Source of the DNA: Acetobacteraceae bacterium
Lineage (GTDB): Bacteria; Pseudomonadota; Alphaproteobacteria; Acetobacterales; Acetobacteraceae
DNA length: 64,000 nucleotides
Direction of reading: 5' to 3'
Assembly (NCBI GenBank): GCA_947455205.1
Contig: CANGNF010000007.1
Location: forward strand, 62,001-126,000
This document shows positions 16,858 through 25,733 of the stretch, in pieces (the first letter of the stretch is position 1; each line of letters starts with the position of its first letter). The notes below the pieces were generated by a model. It was not told the origin of the DNA and searched no databases. It saw only the letters and a list, made by a program, of their open reading frames with translations. The position numbers and the translations under genes were made by a program.

Positions 16858-17924
16858 GGCGCGGTCTCCGCCAGGCGGGGATAGGTGGCCAGGGCGTTGT
16901 CGCGCAGCAGCTTCGGCAGCAGCGCGTCGGGCAGGCCCTCCGGCAGCACGGCGTCGCCGTCATACTGCCAATGCGGGTAGTCCGTGCTGAACAGCAGCAT
17001 GTCCTCGCAGTCGATCTGCCGCAGCGTCGCCGCAAGCATCTCCGGCCGCGGTGGCGCGTCCACCGGTTGCAGCGTCACGCGGACATGCTGGCGCAGGATG
17101 TGGGCGGGCATGCGCGTCACCCAGGGCACCTCGGCGCGCAGGCCGCGCCAGATCTTGTTCATGCGCCAGAGGAAGGTGGACAGCCAGGTGAAGCCGCTCT
17201 CCAGCAGCACCACGCGCAGATCGGGATGCTCGGAGAAGACGCCCTCGGTCAGCAGGCTGGCGAGTTGCGCGTCGAAGGCCTGGGCGCCGACGACATGGTC
17301 CTCCAGATGCGTGCTGGGCCAGCCGGTGGGGGTGGTGGCGTGGCGGTTCAGCCCGCCGGCGTGGATGCCCAGTGGCAGGCCGTGCCTCGCCGCCGCCGCG
17401 TAGAGCGGCCACCAGTGCCGGCGGCCCAACGGGTGGTCCAGCATGGACAACACCAGCACCTGCACGAAGCGCCGGTCGGCGGCGCAGCGCTCCACCTCCG
17501 CCACCGCCAGCGCCACGTTCTGGGTCGGCACCAGGATGGAGGCGCGCAGCCTCTCGTCCCGGCTGAGCCACTCGGCGGCGACCCAGTCGTTCACGGCGCG
17601 GCAGAGCGCGGCGGCCATGTCTTCCGTATGCAGCGCCACGGCGCCGTGAAGGCAATGGCCGATGGCGATGGCGGTGCCCATGGGGTCCAGCACATGGCGC
17701 CGCAGCAGCGCCAGCGGGTCCTCGCCCTTGGCCGGGCGCCAGTCCGGCCGGCAGGCCAGCGGCGTGCGGCTGGCCGAGGTGGTCAGGGTGAAGTCGGCGC
17801 CGACCAGGCCGCGGACGCTGAACTGCTCGCGCCAATAGGGCTCCAGGTAGGGCAGCAGCGCGGCGGTGGGCGGCGGCGGGATATGCACATCGCAGTCGAT
17901 GGCGCCGCGCGGGGCGGTTGGCAT
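16854..17924 (-). CDS. PF04909-type amidohydrolase (TIM barrel), copy B
   Basis: Paralogue of the preceding entry. 356 residues from the ATG at 17924, preceded by a strong GGGAGGGAAA site; the open frame to 18035 is not supported. Start IDCDVHIPPPP, then GIHAGGLNRHA, VLLESGFTWLSTFLWRMNK and the terminal FSTDYPHWQYDGD line up with copy A. Here the second metal-site His of D-x-H-x-H is Pro. Two such genes in tandem may form a heteromer or act on sequential substrates. First gene of the Rieske/amidohydrolase unit; 68 bases separate it from the Bug receptor, with no clear terminator. Confidence 0.9.
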   Translation of the reverse strand: MPTAPRGAIDCDVHIPPPPTAALLPYLEPYWREQFSVRGLVGADFTLTTSASRTPLACRPDWRPAKGEDPLALLRRHVLDPMGTAIAIGHCLHGAVALHTEDMAAALCRAVNDWVAAEWLSRDERLRASILVPTQNVALAVAEVERCAADRRFVQVLVLSMLDHPLGRRHWWPLYAAAARHGLPLGIHAGGLNRHATTPTGWPSTHLEDHVVGAQAFDAQLASLLTEGVFSEHPDLRVVLLESGFTWLSTFLWRMNKIWRGLRAEVPWVTRMPAHILRQHVRVTLQPVDAPPRPEMLAATLRQIDCEDMLLFSTDYPHWQYDGDAVLPEGLPDALLPKLLRDNALATYPRLAETAP

Positions 17925-17992
17925 GGCGTTTTCCCTCCCGCCATCAGCGGGACGGCCAGTTTGCGCCGGGGGCGGCGTGGTGCCAAGGCGGG

Positions 17993-18958
17993 CTACTGCA
18001 TCGTCACCCCGCCATCGCGTACCACCTTGGCCCATTTGGCGATCTCGGCGCCGACCATGGTGGTGAAGGCGGCCGGCGTGGTCCCGCCCATCAGGAAGCC
18101 CTGGGCGGCGAAGAAGTCGCGGATCTCCGGCAGCTCGATCGCCGCGCGGATCTCGGCGGAAAGGCGCTCAACCACCGCGGGCGGCGTGCCGGCGGGGGCG
18201 AAGATGCCCTGCCAGGACAGCGCCTCGAAGCCCGGCAGCCCGGCCTCGGCCACGCTCGGCACCTCCGGCAGCAGCGGGTTGCGGGCGGCCGAGGTGACGG
18301 CGATGGCGCGGATGGTGCCGGCACGAAGCTGGGGCAGCACCACCAGCAGGTCGCCCCACATGCAGGAAAGGGTGCCGGCGACCAGGTCGTTCAGCGCCAT
18401 GGCGGACCCACGATAGGGCACATGGATGGTCTGGGTGCCCGCGGCCTGGTCGAACATGACCCCGGTCAGGTGCATGGAGGTGCCGTTGCCCGGCGTGCCG
18501 TAGGTGATGCTGGCGGGCGCCGCCTTGGCGGTGGCGATCAGGTCGCGCACCGAATGCACCGGCAGCGCCGGATGCACCACCAGCACCAGCGGTGCCTGCA
18601 CCACCAGCGTGACCGGCGCGAAGTCCCGCAGCGGCTGGTAGGGCAGGCCGGGGTTCAGGCTGGGGGCGATGCCATGCGTGCCGGTCACGCCGAACAGCAG
18701 GGTCAGCCCATCCGCCGGCGCCCTGGCGACGAAGTCCGCGCCGCTGACGCCGCCGGCGCCGGGGCGGTTCTCCACCAGCATGGTCTGGCCCAGCGTCCGG
18801 GTCAGCCGCTCGGCGATGCGCCGCGCCATCAGGTCCGTGCTGCCGCCGGGGGCGAAGGGCACCACCAGGCGCAGCGGGCGCCCGGGCCAGTCGGGTTGGG
18901 CGCGGGCCGCCAGCGGGGCGGCGGTGGCAAGGGCGAGCAGGCTGCGGCGCGGGATCAT
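17993..18958 (-). CDS. Bug-family tripartite tricarboxylate transporter receptor (TctC), copy 1
   Basis: Periplasmic solute receptor of the TctC/Bug family. 321 residues from the ATG at 18958. The N-terminus MIPRRSLLALATAAPLAARA is a Tat-like or Sec signal. Family landmarks are PLRLVVPFAPGGSTDLMAR, VENRPGAGG, ITYGTPGNGTS and HVPYRGSAMALNDL. No TctA/TctB membrane genes lie nearby, so it must use a transporter encoded elsewhere or serve as a sensor. Position before the amidohydrolase unit suggests its ligand feeds those enzymes (inference). Longer open frame upstream to 19546 is a shadow of the methyltransferase. Confidence 0.93.
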   Translation of the reverse strand: MIPRRSLLALATAAPLAARAQPDWPGRPLRLVVPFAPGGSTDLMARRIAERLTRTLGQTMLVENRPGAGGVSGADFVARAPADGLTLLFGVTGTHGIAPSLNPGLPYQPLRDFAPVTLVVQAPLVLVVHPALPVHSVRDLIATAKAAPASITYGTPGNGTSMHLTGVMFDQAAGTQTIHVPYRGSAMALNDLVAGTLSCMWGDLLVVLPQLRAGTIRAIAVTSAARNPLLPEVPSVAEAGLPGFEALSWQGIFAPAGTPPAVVERLSAEIRAAIELPEIRDFFAAQGFLMGGTTPAAFTTMVGAEIAKWAKVVRDGGVTMQ

Positions 18959-19014
18959 CGGGCGGGCTTCCTCGGCGAGGTGTGGCACGGCTGACGCAAG
19001 TTCCGCGCCGCCGT

Positions 19015-20130
19015 TCAGCCCAGCGGCACGGTCCGGTACAGTGAGACGCGCAGTCCGCCATGCGGCACCGGCGCGTCCGGCGGCAGGAAGGGCAGGCGGG
19101 TGGCGTGGGCCAGCGCGGGCTCGGCCGCCACCAGGCCGACGCGCCAGCCGTGGAACCGCGTGGCCAGCACCTGGCCCAGGGCCGAGTACAGCGGCGCAAG
19201 CTTGCCTGGCTCGCCCAGCCGGCTGCCATAGGGCGGGTTGACCATGACCAGGCCGGGCGGGCCGGGCGGCGGGGTCACCTCGCTGATCGCGGCGCGGTGG
19301 AATTCGGTGTGGCCGGAGACGCCGGCGCGGGCGGCGTTGTCGAGGCTCATCTGCACGGCGCCGGCGTCCCGGTCGCTGCCGTGGCAGGGGAAGGCCGGCG
19401 GGCGGGCACTGCGCACCGCGCGCATGGCGGCCCAGGCCTCGGCGTCGAAGGTGGCCAGTTGCTCGAAGGCGAAGCGGCGGTTGCGGCCCGGGTTCAGCCG
19501 GGCGGCGATCTCGGCGGCCTCGATCACGAAGGTGCCGGAGCCGCACATCGGGTCCAGCAGCGGCTCCTGCCCAGTATAGCCGCAGGCCTGCAGGAACAGG
19601 GCGGCCATGGTCTCCCGCAGCGGCGCCGGGTTGACCGCCAGCTTGTAGCCGCGCCGGTGCAGCGCCTCGCCGGAGGTGTCCAGGCTGATGGTGCAGCGGT
19701 CATGGTCCAGCCGCGCGCGGACCGCCACCTCGGCCTCCGGCTGGTGCGGCGCGCCAAGCGTTTGGGTGATGGCGGTGGCGATGCGCTGGGCGACGGCGTC
19801 GCTGTGGTACAGGCGCGACTTGTGGCAGGTGACCTCGACCCGGAAGGGCACGTCCGGCCGCAGCACGCTGGCCCAGGGCACGTGGCGGGCGCGGCTGTCC
19901 AACTGCGCCATGTGGGTGACATGGAAGCTGTCCAGCCGGGCCAGCACCTGGCTGGCGCCGCGCAGCCACAGGTTGGCGCGCCAGACCTCCGGCCAGCCGC
20001 CCTGGATGGCGACGCCGCCGGGCATGGCCTTGGGCTGGCGGAAGCCCTTGCCGCGCACCTCGGCGGCCAGCAGCGGCTCCAGCCCGGGCGCGGTGGCGAG
20101 GAAGATCTCGAAGTCCTGGCGGTGGGTCAT
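19015..20130 (-). CDS. THUMP-domain class I SAM-dependent RNA methyltransferase (RlmL/COG0116-like)
   Basis: Predicted rRNA guanine-N2 methyltransferase. 371 residues: an N-terminal THUMP RNA-binding domain (about 1-160, FEIFLATAPGLEPLLAAEV at the start) and a C-terminal Rossmann methyltransferase domain with SAM motif DPMCGSGTFVIEAA and the catalytic NPPYGSRLG. Shorter than E. coli RlmL because the second (RlmK-type) methyltransferase domain is missing, as in many bacterial homologues. It lies downstream of the formate dehydrogenase operon on the same strand, with a 42-base gap; probably a functionally separate housekeeping gene. Confidence 0.92.
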   Translation of the reverse strand: MTHRQDFEIFLATAPGLEPLLAAEVRGKGFRQPKAMPGGVAIQGGWPEVWRANLWLRGASQVLARLDSFHVTHMAQLDSRARHVPWASVLRPDVPFRVEVTCHKSRLYHSDAVAQRIATAITQTLGAPHQPEAEVAVRARLDHDRCTISLDTSGEALHRRGYKLAVNPAPLRETMAALFLQACGYTGQEPLLDPMCGSGTFVIEAAEIAARLNPGRNRRFAFEQLATFDAEAWAAMRAVRSARPPAFPCHGSDRDAGAVQMSLDNAARAGVSGHTEFHRAAISEVTPPPGPPGLVMVNPPYGSRLGEPGKLAPLYSALGQVLATRFHGWRVGLVAAEPALAHATRLPFLPPDAPVPHGGLRVSLYRTVPLG

Positions 20131-20172
20131 GGCAGCGGCGGCCTGGACCCGCAGGGCCGCCCTGGCAAGGGG

Positions 20173-20385
20173 TTATGTGCGGCCCAGCAGCCGGACGGCC
20201 TCGGCCGCCACCGGGTCCAGCCCGCCGCCGCCGGTTGCCGCATGGGCCTGCAGCGCGTCGCGCATCCGCGGCTCCCAGAACAGTCGCAGGTGCTTGGCCA
20301 CCTCCGCCGGGGCGGTGGCCTGGTTCTGGGCGCGGAAGAAGGTGGCGATCTGGTTGGCCATGCGGGCCAGTTTCTCAGGCGACAT
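20173..20385 (-). CDS. fdsD: Formate dehydrogenase delta subunit
   Basis: Small accessory subunit (PF11390 type) of soluble NAD-dependent formate dehydrogenases. 70 residues from the ATG at 20385; typical size. The family pattern MSPEKLARMANQIATFFRAQ and the later LFWEPRMRDAL are clear. A longer open frame to 20502 is the fdhD C-terminus in another frame, so I reject it. The start overlaps the end of fdhD by 11 bases. Last gene of the fds operon. Its molecular role is not well defined; it is found with FdsGBA and thought to aid assembly. Confidence 0.9.
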   Translation of the reverse strand: MSPEKLARMANQIATFFRAQNQATAPAEVAKHLRLFWEPRMRDALQAHAATGGGGLDPVAAEAVRLLGRT

Positions 20386-21343
20386 GGCCGGTGGCTTCCG
20401 TGCTGGGGCGGGCGGGGCGCCCGGGGGCGCGGCGGCGCGGCGGGGCGGCGAAGCGCAGGCGGGACGGGTGGGTGAAGACCTCGAACCCATCCGCCCGGGC
20501 AATGGCGACCAGGGTGATGCCGGCGGCCTGCGCCGTGGCCACGGCCAGCGCGGTGGGGGCCGAGACCGCCACCAGCAGCGGGCAGCCGGCCATGGCCAGC
20601 TTCTGCACCATCTCCACCGAGACCCGGCTGGTCAGCAGCGCGGCGCCGCCGGCCATGGCCACGCCTTGCCGCGCCATGGCGCCGCACAGCTTGTCCAGCG
20701 CGTTGTGCCGGCCGACATCCTCGCGCACCGCCAGCAGGCCGGCTTCCGGTGTCCAGAAGCCGGCGGCGTGCAGCGCGTGGCTTTCCAGGTTCAGCGGCTG
20801 GTGGGCGGGCAGGGCGGCCATGGCGGCACGCAGCGCCTCGGCGTCGAAGCGGGCCTTGGTGGCAACGACGGGCAGCGCGCGCATCGCTTCGGCCAAGCTG
20901 TCCAGCCCGCACAGGCCGCAGCCCACCGGCCCGGCCATGGCGCGGCGGCGGTGCCACAGCCGCTCGGCCGGGCGGTCGGCCAGGGCAATCCGCAGGTCGA
21001 TGCCCAGCGGCAGCTCCGCCGGCTCGATGCCCGTCACCTCGGCCGGGCTGCCGATGATGCCCTCGGCCAGGCTGAAGCCGATGGCGAAGTCCTCCAGGTC
21101 GGCCGGCGTTGCCATCATCACCGCGTGGGTGCTGCCATCATAGGTCAGCGCCACCGCCACTTCGTCCGGGATCGCGCGCTCGCCTTCCTCGGCCTGGCCG
21201 TGACGCCAGGCCAGGCGCGCGGCGTCGCGCAAGGGCGCGCGGGAGGTGTCGCGCAGGGGCGCGCGGGAGGTGTCGCGCAGGGGCGCGCGGGAGGTGTCGC
21301 GCAAGGGCGCGCGGGCCGGGTCAGGTAACGGCGCGCGGGCCAA
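20375..21343 (-). CDS. fdhD: Formate dehydrogenase accessory sulfurtransferase FdhD
   Basis: Delivers sulfur to the bis-MGD molybdenum cofactor before insertion into formate dehydrogenase. The conserved core runs from DEVAVALTYDGSTHAVMMAT; the CxxC pair is Cys142/Cys145 (GCGLCG), and REDVGRHNALDKLCG is the family cofactor-binding block. Start is uncertain: the ATG at 21418 would sit 70 bases inside fdsA, whereas a TTG at 21343 lies five bases after the fdsA stop with GGAG upstream. I use the TTG (322 residues). From that start, residues 2-41 are five 8-residue repeats of the type RAPLRDTS, absent from the family core. The 3' end overlaps the delta subunit. Confidence 0.88.
   Translation of the reverse strand: MARAPLPDPARAPLRDTSRAPLRDTSRAPLRDTSRAPLRDAARLAWRHGQAEEGERAIPDEVAVALTYDGSTHAVMMATPADLEDFAIGFSLAEGIIGSPAEVTGIEPAELPLGIDLRIALADRPAERLWHRRRAMAGPVGCGLCGLDSLAEAMRALPVVATKARFDAEALRAAMAALPAHQPLNLESHALHAAGFWTPEAGLLAVREDVGRHNALDKLCGAMARQGVAMAGGAALLTSRVSVEMVQKLAMAGCPLLVAVSAPTALAVATAQAAGITLVAIARADGFEVFTHPSRLRFAAPPRRRAPGRPARPSTEATGHVA
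21224..21343 (-). repeat. Five tandem 24-bp repeats at the 5' end of fdhD
   Basis: On the plus strand the units lie at 21224-21247, 21248-21271, 21272-21295, 21296-21319 and a diverged fifth at 21320-21343. Units 2 and 3 are identical, unit 1 differs by one base, unit 4 differs at its end, and unit 5 is more diverged. Each full unit has a dyad, CGCGC-6-GCGCG. The fifth unit ends exactly at the putative TTG start codon. In protein they encode ARAPLPDP, ARAPLRDT, SRAPLRDT, SRAPLRDT, SRAPLRDA. Length 24 keeps the frame. Confidence 0.95.
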
Positions 21344-21348
21344 GCCGG

Positions 21349-24207
21349 CTACTCCGCCGCGTCCAGCGGCACGATGCGGCGGCTCTGCTCGCTGTGCGCG
21401 CGGTAACCCTGCTGCCAACCGGTGGGGCCGTTGCTGGCGGTGACCTGCACTGCCGTCACCTTGTATTCCGGACAGTTGGTGGCCCAGTCGGAGTTGTCCG
21501 TGGTGATGACGTTGGCCTGCGTCGTCGGGTGGTGGAAGGTGGTGTAGACCACGCCCGGCGCCACGCGGTCGGTCAGCACGGCGCGCAGCGTCGTCTCCCC
21601 GGCGCGGCTGGCCAGCCGCACCCAGTCACCGTCGCGCACGCCGCGCTGTTCGGCGTCATGCGGGTGGATCTCCAGCACGTCCTCGCCATGCCACGTCGTA
21701 TTGGCGGTGCGTCGCGTCTGCGCGCCGACATTGTACTGGCTGAGGATGCGCCCGGTGGTCATCAGCAGCGGGTAGCGCGGGCCGGTGCGCTCCTCGGTCG
21801 GCACGTATTCGGTGATGAGGAAGCGCCCTTCGCCGCGGGCAAAGGTCTCCATGTGCATCACCGGCGTACCTTCCGGCGCCGCTGCATTGCAGGGCCACTG
21901 CACGGAACCCAGCCGGTCCAGCAGCGGGTAGGAAACTCCGGCGAAGCTTGGGGTGCTCGCGGCGATCTCGTCCATGATCTGCGATGGGTGAGTGTAGTCC
22001 CAGCCCAGGCCGAAGGCGCGGGCCATACCCTGGGTCACTTCCCAATCTGCCAGGCCGTTGCGCGGGGACATTACCCGGCGCACCCGGTTGATGCGGCGCT
22101 CCGCATTGGTGAAGGTGCCGTCCTTCTCCAGAAAGCTGCTGCCGGGCAGGAAGACATGGGCGTAGTCGGCGGTCTCGTTCAGGAACAGGTCGTGGACCAC
22201 GACGCATTCCATCGCCTTCAGCCCCTCGATTACGTGGCGGGTATCGGGGTCGGACTGCACGATGTCCTCGCCCTGCACATACAGACCCTTGAAGCTGCCC
22301 TCCACCGCCGCGTCCAGCATGTTGGGAATCCGCAGGCCCGGCTCATGATCCAGCGGCACGCCCCACAGCGCCTCGAAGCTGGCGCGGGTGGCGTCGTCGG
22401 AGATGTGGCGGTAGCCCGGCAGTTCGTGCGGGAAGCTGCCCATGTCGCAGCTGCCCTGGACGTTGTTCTGGCCGCGCAGCGGGTTCACGCCTACGCCAGG
22501 TCGGCCGAGATTGCCGGTGGCCATGGCCAGGTTGGCGATGGCCATGACGGTGGTGCTGCCCTGGCTGTGTTCCGTCACGCCCAGGCCGTAGTAGATGGCG
22601 CCATTGCCGCCGGTGGCGAAAAGCCTGGCCGCGCCACGGATGGCCTCGGCCGGCACGCCGGAGAAATGCGCCACCGTCTCCGGGCTGTTCTCCGGCCCGG
22701 CCACGAAGCGCGCCCAGTGGTCGAAGGCATCGGTGTCGCAGCGCGCGCGGATGAAGCGCTCATCGACCAGGCCCTCGGTGACGATGACATGCGCCATGGC
22801 GGTGAGAACCGCGACATTGGTGCCGGGTTGCAGCGGCAAATGGTAGGCGGCTTCCACATGCGGGCTGCGCACCAGGTCGATCCGGCGCGGGTCGATGACG
22901 ATCAGCTTCGCCCCCGCGCGCAGCCGCTTCTTGAGCCGGGAGGCGAAGACCGGGTGTCCATCCGTCGGGTTGGCGCCGATGACGATGACGACATCGCTAT
23001 GCTCGACGCTATCAAAGTCCTGGGTGCCGGCGGAGGTGCCGAAGGCCTGGTTCAGCCCGTAGCCGGTGGGGGAGTGGCAGACCCGCGCGCAGGTATCCAC
23101 GTTGTTGGTGCCGAAGCCGGCGCGCACCAGCTTCTGCACCAGGAAGGTCTCCTCGTTAGTGCAGCGAGAGGACGTCAGCGCGCCGACCGAGCGCTTGCCG
23201 TGCGTGGCCTGGATGCGGCGGAATTCCTTCGCGACATGGGTGAAGGCCTGTTCCCAGGTCACCTCGCGCCAGGGGTCGGTGATGCGTTCCCGCAGCATCG
23301 GGTTCAGCACACGGTCGCGGTGGGTGGCGTAGCCCCAGGCGAAGCGGCCCTTGACGCAGGAATGCCCGCGATTGGCCTTGCCGTCCTTGAACGGCACCAT
23401 CCGCACCAGCTGCTCGCCGCGCATCTCCGCCTTGAAGGAGCAGCCGACGCCGCAATAGGCGCAGGTGGTCACCACGGCATGCTCGGGCTGGCCGATGGCG
23501 ATGACGGATTTTTCCGTCAGCGTCGCGGTCGGGCAGGCCTGCACGCAGGCCCCGCAGGAGACGCATTCGGAGCCCAGGAAGCTCTCATGCATGCCCGGCG
23601 AGACCCGGCTGTCGAAGCCACGGCCCTCGATGGTCAGCGCGAAGGTGCCCTGGGTCTGCTCGCAGGCGCGGACGCAGCGGGAGCAGACGATGCACTTGGC
23701 GGGGTCGTAGTCGAAATACGGGTTGGACTGGTCCTTGGCCTGGTGCAGCGGGTTGCCGTGGGCCTGCACATGGTTGGCGCCGGGGGCGTAGCGCACTTCC
23801 CGCAGGCCGACCGCGCCGGCCATGTCCTGCAGCTCGCAATCGCCATTGGCCGCGCAGGTCAGGCAGTCCAGCGGATGGTCGGAGATGTAGAGCTCCATCA
23901 CCCCGCGCCGCAGCCTGGCCAGGCGTTCGGTCTGCGTCCGCACCACCATGCCCGGCGCCACCAGCGTGGTGCAGGATGCCGGCGTGCCGCGCATGCCCTC
24001 CACCTCCACCAGGCAGAGCCGGCAGGAGCCGGAGGCCTCCACGCTGTCGGTGGCGCAGAGCTTGGGCACCTTGGTGCCGGCCTCGGCCGCCGCGCGCATC
24101 AGGCTGGTGCCGGCGGGCACCGTCACCGCCACGCCGTCGATGCTCAGCGTCACCGGCGCGCCGTGCGCCTGGGGCGTGCCGAAGTCGGTTTCCTGCACCA
24201 GGCTCAT
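21349..24207 (-). CDS. fdsA: NAD-dependent formate dehydrogenase alpha (catalytic Mo) subunit
   Basis: Oxidises formate to CO2 at a bis-MGD molybdenum centre and passes electrons through Fe-S clusters to the flavin subunit. 952 residues. Domains in order: [2Fe-2S] domain (Cys51, Cys62, Cys65, Cys79), NuoG-type His-Cys3 cluster (His111, Cys115, Cys118, Cys124), two 4Fe-4S motifs (CIVCSRCVRAC and CVSCGACVQAC), then the Mo domain beginning with TTCAYCGVGCSFK. The Mo ligand is a normal Cys in CARVCHSPTGYG, not selenocysteine. Start at 24207 overlaps the fdsB stop as ATGA and gives the family N-terminus; the frame upstream is shadow. Confidence 0.97.
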   Translation of the reverse strand: MSLVQETDFGTPQAHGAPVTLSIDGVAVTVPAGTSLMRAAAEAGTKVPKLCATDSVEASGSCRLCLVEVEGMRGTPASCTTLVAPGMVVRTQTERLARLRRGVMELYISDHPLDCLTCAANGDCELQDMAGAVGLREVRYAPGANHVQAHGNPLHQAKDQSNPYFDYDPAKCIVCSRCVRACEQTQGTFALTIEGRGFDSRVSPGMHESFLGSECVSCGACVQACPTATLTEKSVIAIGQPEHAVVTTCAYCGVGCSFKAEMRGEQLVRMVPFKDGKANRGHSCVKGRFAWGYATHRDRVLNPMLRERITDPWREVTWEQAFTHVAKEFRRIQATHGKRSVGALTSSRCTNEETFLVQKLVRAGFGTNNVDTCARVCHSPTGYGLNQAFGTSAGTQDFDSVEHSDVVIVIGANPTDGHPVFASRLKKRLRAGAKLIVIDPRRIDLVRSPHVEAAYHLPLQPGTNVAVLTAMAHVIVTEGLVDERFIRARCDTDAFDHWARFVAGPENSPETVAHFSGVPAEAIRGAARLFATGGNGAIYYGLGVTEHSQGSTTVMAIANLAMATGNLGRPGVGVNPLRGQNNVQGSCDMGSFPHELPGYRHISDDATRASFEALWGVPLDHEPGLRIPNMLDAAVEGSFKGLYVQGEDIVQSDPDTRHVIEGLKAMECVVVHDLFLNETADYAHVFLPGSSFLEKDGTFTNAERRINRVRRVMSPRNGLADWEVTQGMARAFGLGWDYTHPSQIMDEIAASTPSFAGVSYPLLDRLGSVQWPCNAAAPEGTPVMHMETFARGEGRFLITEYVPTEERTGPRYPLLMTTGRILSQYNVGAQTRRTANTTWHGEDVLEIHPHDAEQRGVRDGDWVRLASRAGETTLRAVLTDRVAPGVVYTTFHHPTTQANVITTDNSDWATNCPEYKVTAVQVTASNGPTGWQQGYRAHSEQSRRIVPLDAAE

Positions 24208-25733
24208 GGCTGCGTCTCCTGGGGGAAGTCCTGGGGGAAGTGCTGCAGCGCGCTCAGCACCGGGTAGGGGGTGAAGCCGCCCAGCGCGCAGAGCGAGCCG
24301 AACTTCAGCGTCTCGCACAGATCGTGGATCAACGCGGTGTTGGCCGCCACGTTGTCGCCGGCGGCGATGCGGTCCATCACCTCCACGCCACGGGTGCTGC
24401 CGATGCGGCAGGGCGTGCACTTGCCGCAGCTTTCCTCGGCGCAGAAGGCGAAGGCGAAGCGCGCCTGGGCCAGCATATCGGCGGTGTCGTCGAACACCAC
24501 GATCCCGGCATGGCCGATCAGCCCGTCGCGGGCGGCGAAGGCCTCGTAGTCGAAGGGCGTGTCGAACAGCGCGGGCGGGAAATAGGCGCCGAGCGGGCCG
24601 CCGACCTGCACTGCCTTCACCGGCCGGCCGCTGGCGGTGCCGCCGCCGTATTCCAGCACCAGCTCGCCGAGGGTGACGCCGAAGGGCACCTCCACCAGCC
24701 CGCCATGCTTCACGTTGCCGGCCAGCTGCACCGCCATGGTGCCGCGCGACCGGCCGAAGCCATGCGCCGCATAGGCCGCCGCGCCGTTCGCCAGGATGAA
24801 TGGCACCGAGGCGAGCGTGATAACGTTGTTCACCACCGTCGGGCAGCCGAACAACCCCTTGATGGCCGGCAGCGGCGGCTTGGCCCGCACCTGGCCGCGC
24901 GTGCCCTCGATGCTTTCCAGCAGCGCGGTTTCCTCACCGCAGACATAGGCGCCGGCGCCGACGCGGATTTCCAGGTCGAAGCCGCGGCCGCTGCCCAGCA
25001 GGTCCGGCCCCAGCAGCCCACCCGCCCGCGCCGCCAGCACCGCCGCGCGCATGCGGGCGATGGCGTGGGGGTATTCCGAGCGGATGTAGACGTAGCCATG
25101 CGCCGCCCCCACCGCGAGGCCGGCGATCGCCATGCCCTCGATCAACGAGAACGGGTCGCCCTCCATCAGCATGCGGTCGGCGAAGGTACCGCTGTCGCCC
25201 TCATCGGCATTGGCGACGATGAACTTGCGCGGCGCGGTCTCGGCCGCCACCGTCCGCCACTTGATGCCCGTGGGGAAGCCGGCGCCACCACGGCCGCGCA
25301 GGCCGGAAGCGGTGACGGCCTCGATGATCTCGGCCGGCGGCAGGGCCAGCGCGGCGCGCAGCCCGGCCAGGCCGCCATGCGCGGCGTAGTCGGGCAGCGA
25401 TGCCGGGTCCACCACGCCGCAGCGGGTGAAGGTCAGCCGGGTCTGCCGCGCCAGCCAGGGCAGGGCTTCCGGCGCGCCCAACCGCAGCGGATGCGCGCCG
25501 CCCTGGGCCAGCCCGGCGGCGACCAGGGCGGGAATGTCGGCGGCGCGCACCGGGCCATAGGCCACGCGGCCATCCGGCGTCGCCACTTCCAGCATCGGCT
25601 CCAGCCAGGCCATGCCGCGGCTGCCGGTGCGGACCAGTTCCAGCCCCGGCAGCGCCGCCTGCAGCGCAGCCGCCACGGCCTCGGCACCCAGCGCCAGGGC
25701 GAAGGCGTCGGCGGGCAGAAACAGCCGCGTCAT
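24204..25733 (-). CDS. fdsB: NAD-dependent formate dehydrogenase beta (FMN/NAD) subunit
   Basis: Diaphorase subunit that takes electrons from FdsA and reduces NAD+. 509 residues from the ATG at 25733. An N-terminal thioredoxin-like/NuoE-like section (about 1-140) is fused to a NuoF core. Landmarks are the FMN/NAD glycine loop GLRGRGGAGFPTGIKW, ANADEGDSGTFADR, GAGAYVCGEETALLESIEG, and the 4Fe-4S ligands in EESCGKCTPCRIG plus a later Cys (SLCALGG). It overlaps fdsG by four bases upstream and fdsA by four downstream. The open frame to 25952 is shadow of fdsG. Confidence 0.96.
   Translation of the reverse strand: MTRLFLPADAFALALGAEAVAAALQAALPGLELVRTGSRGMAWLEPMLEVATPDGRVAYGPVRAADIPALVAAGLAQGGAHPLRLGAPEALPWLARQTRLTFTRCGVVDPASLPDYAAHGGLAGLRAALALPPAEIIEAVTASGLRGRGGAGFPTGIKWRTVAAETAPRKFIVANADEGDSGTFADRMLMEGDPFSLIEGMAIAGLAVGAAHGYVYIRSEYPHAIARMRAAVLAARAGGLLGPDLLGSGRGFDLEIRVGAGAYVCGEETALLESIEGTRGQVRAKPPLPAIKGLFGCPTVVNNVITLASVPFILANGAAAYAAHGFGRSRGTMAVQLAGNVKHGGLVEVPFGVTLGELVLEYGGGTASGRPVKAVQVGGPLGAYFPPALFDTPFDYEAFAARDGLIGHAGIVVFDDTADMLAQARFAFAFCAEESCGKCTPCRIGSTRGVEVMDRIAAGDNVAANTALIHDLCETLKFGSLCALGGFTPYPVLSALQHFPQDFPQETQP

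Noticed and set aside
21349-24207. Selenocysteine in the formate dehydrogenase catalytic subunit
   Set aside because: The Mo-ligand position reads as a normal Cys codon (CARVCHSPT) and no in-frame TGA occurs there.
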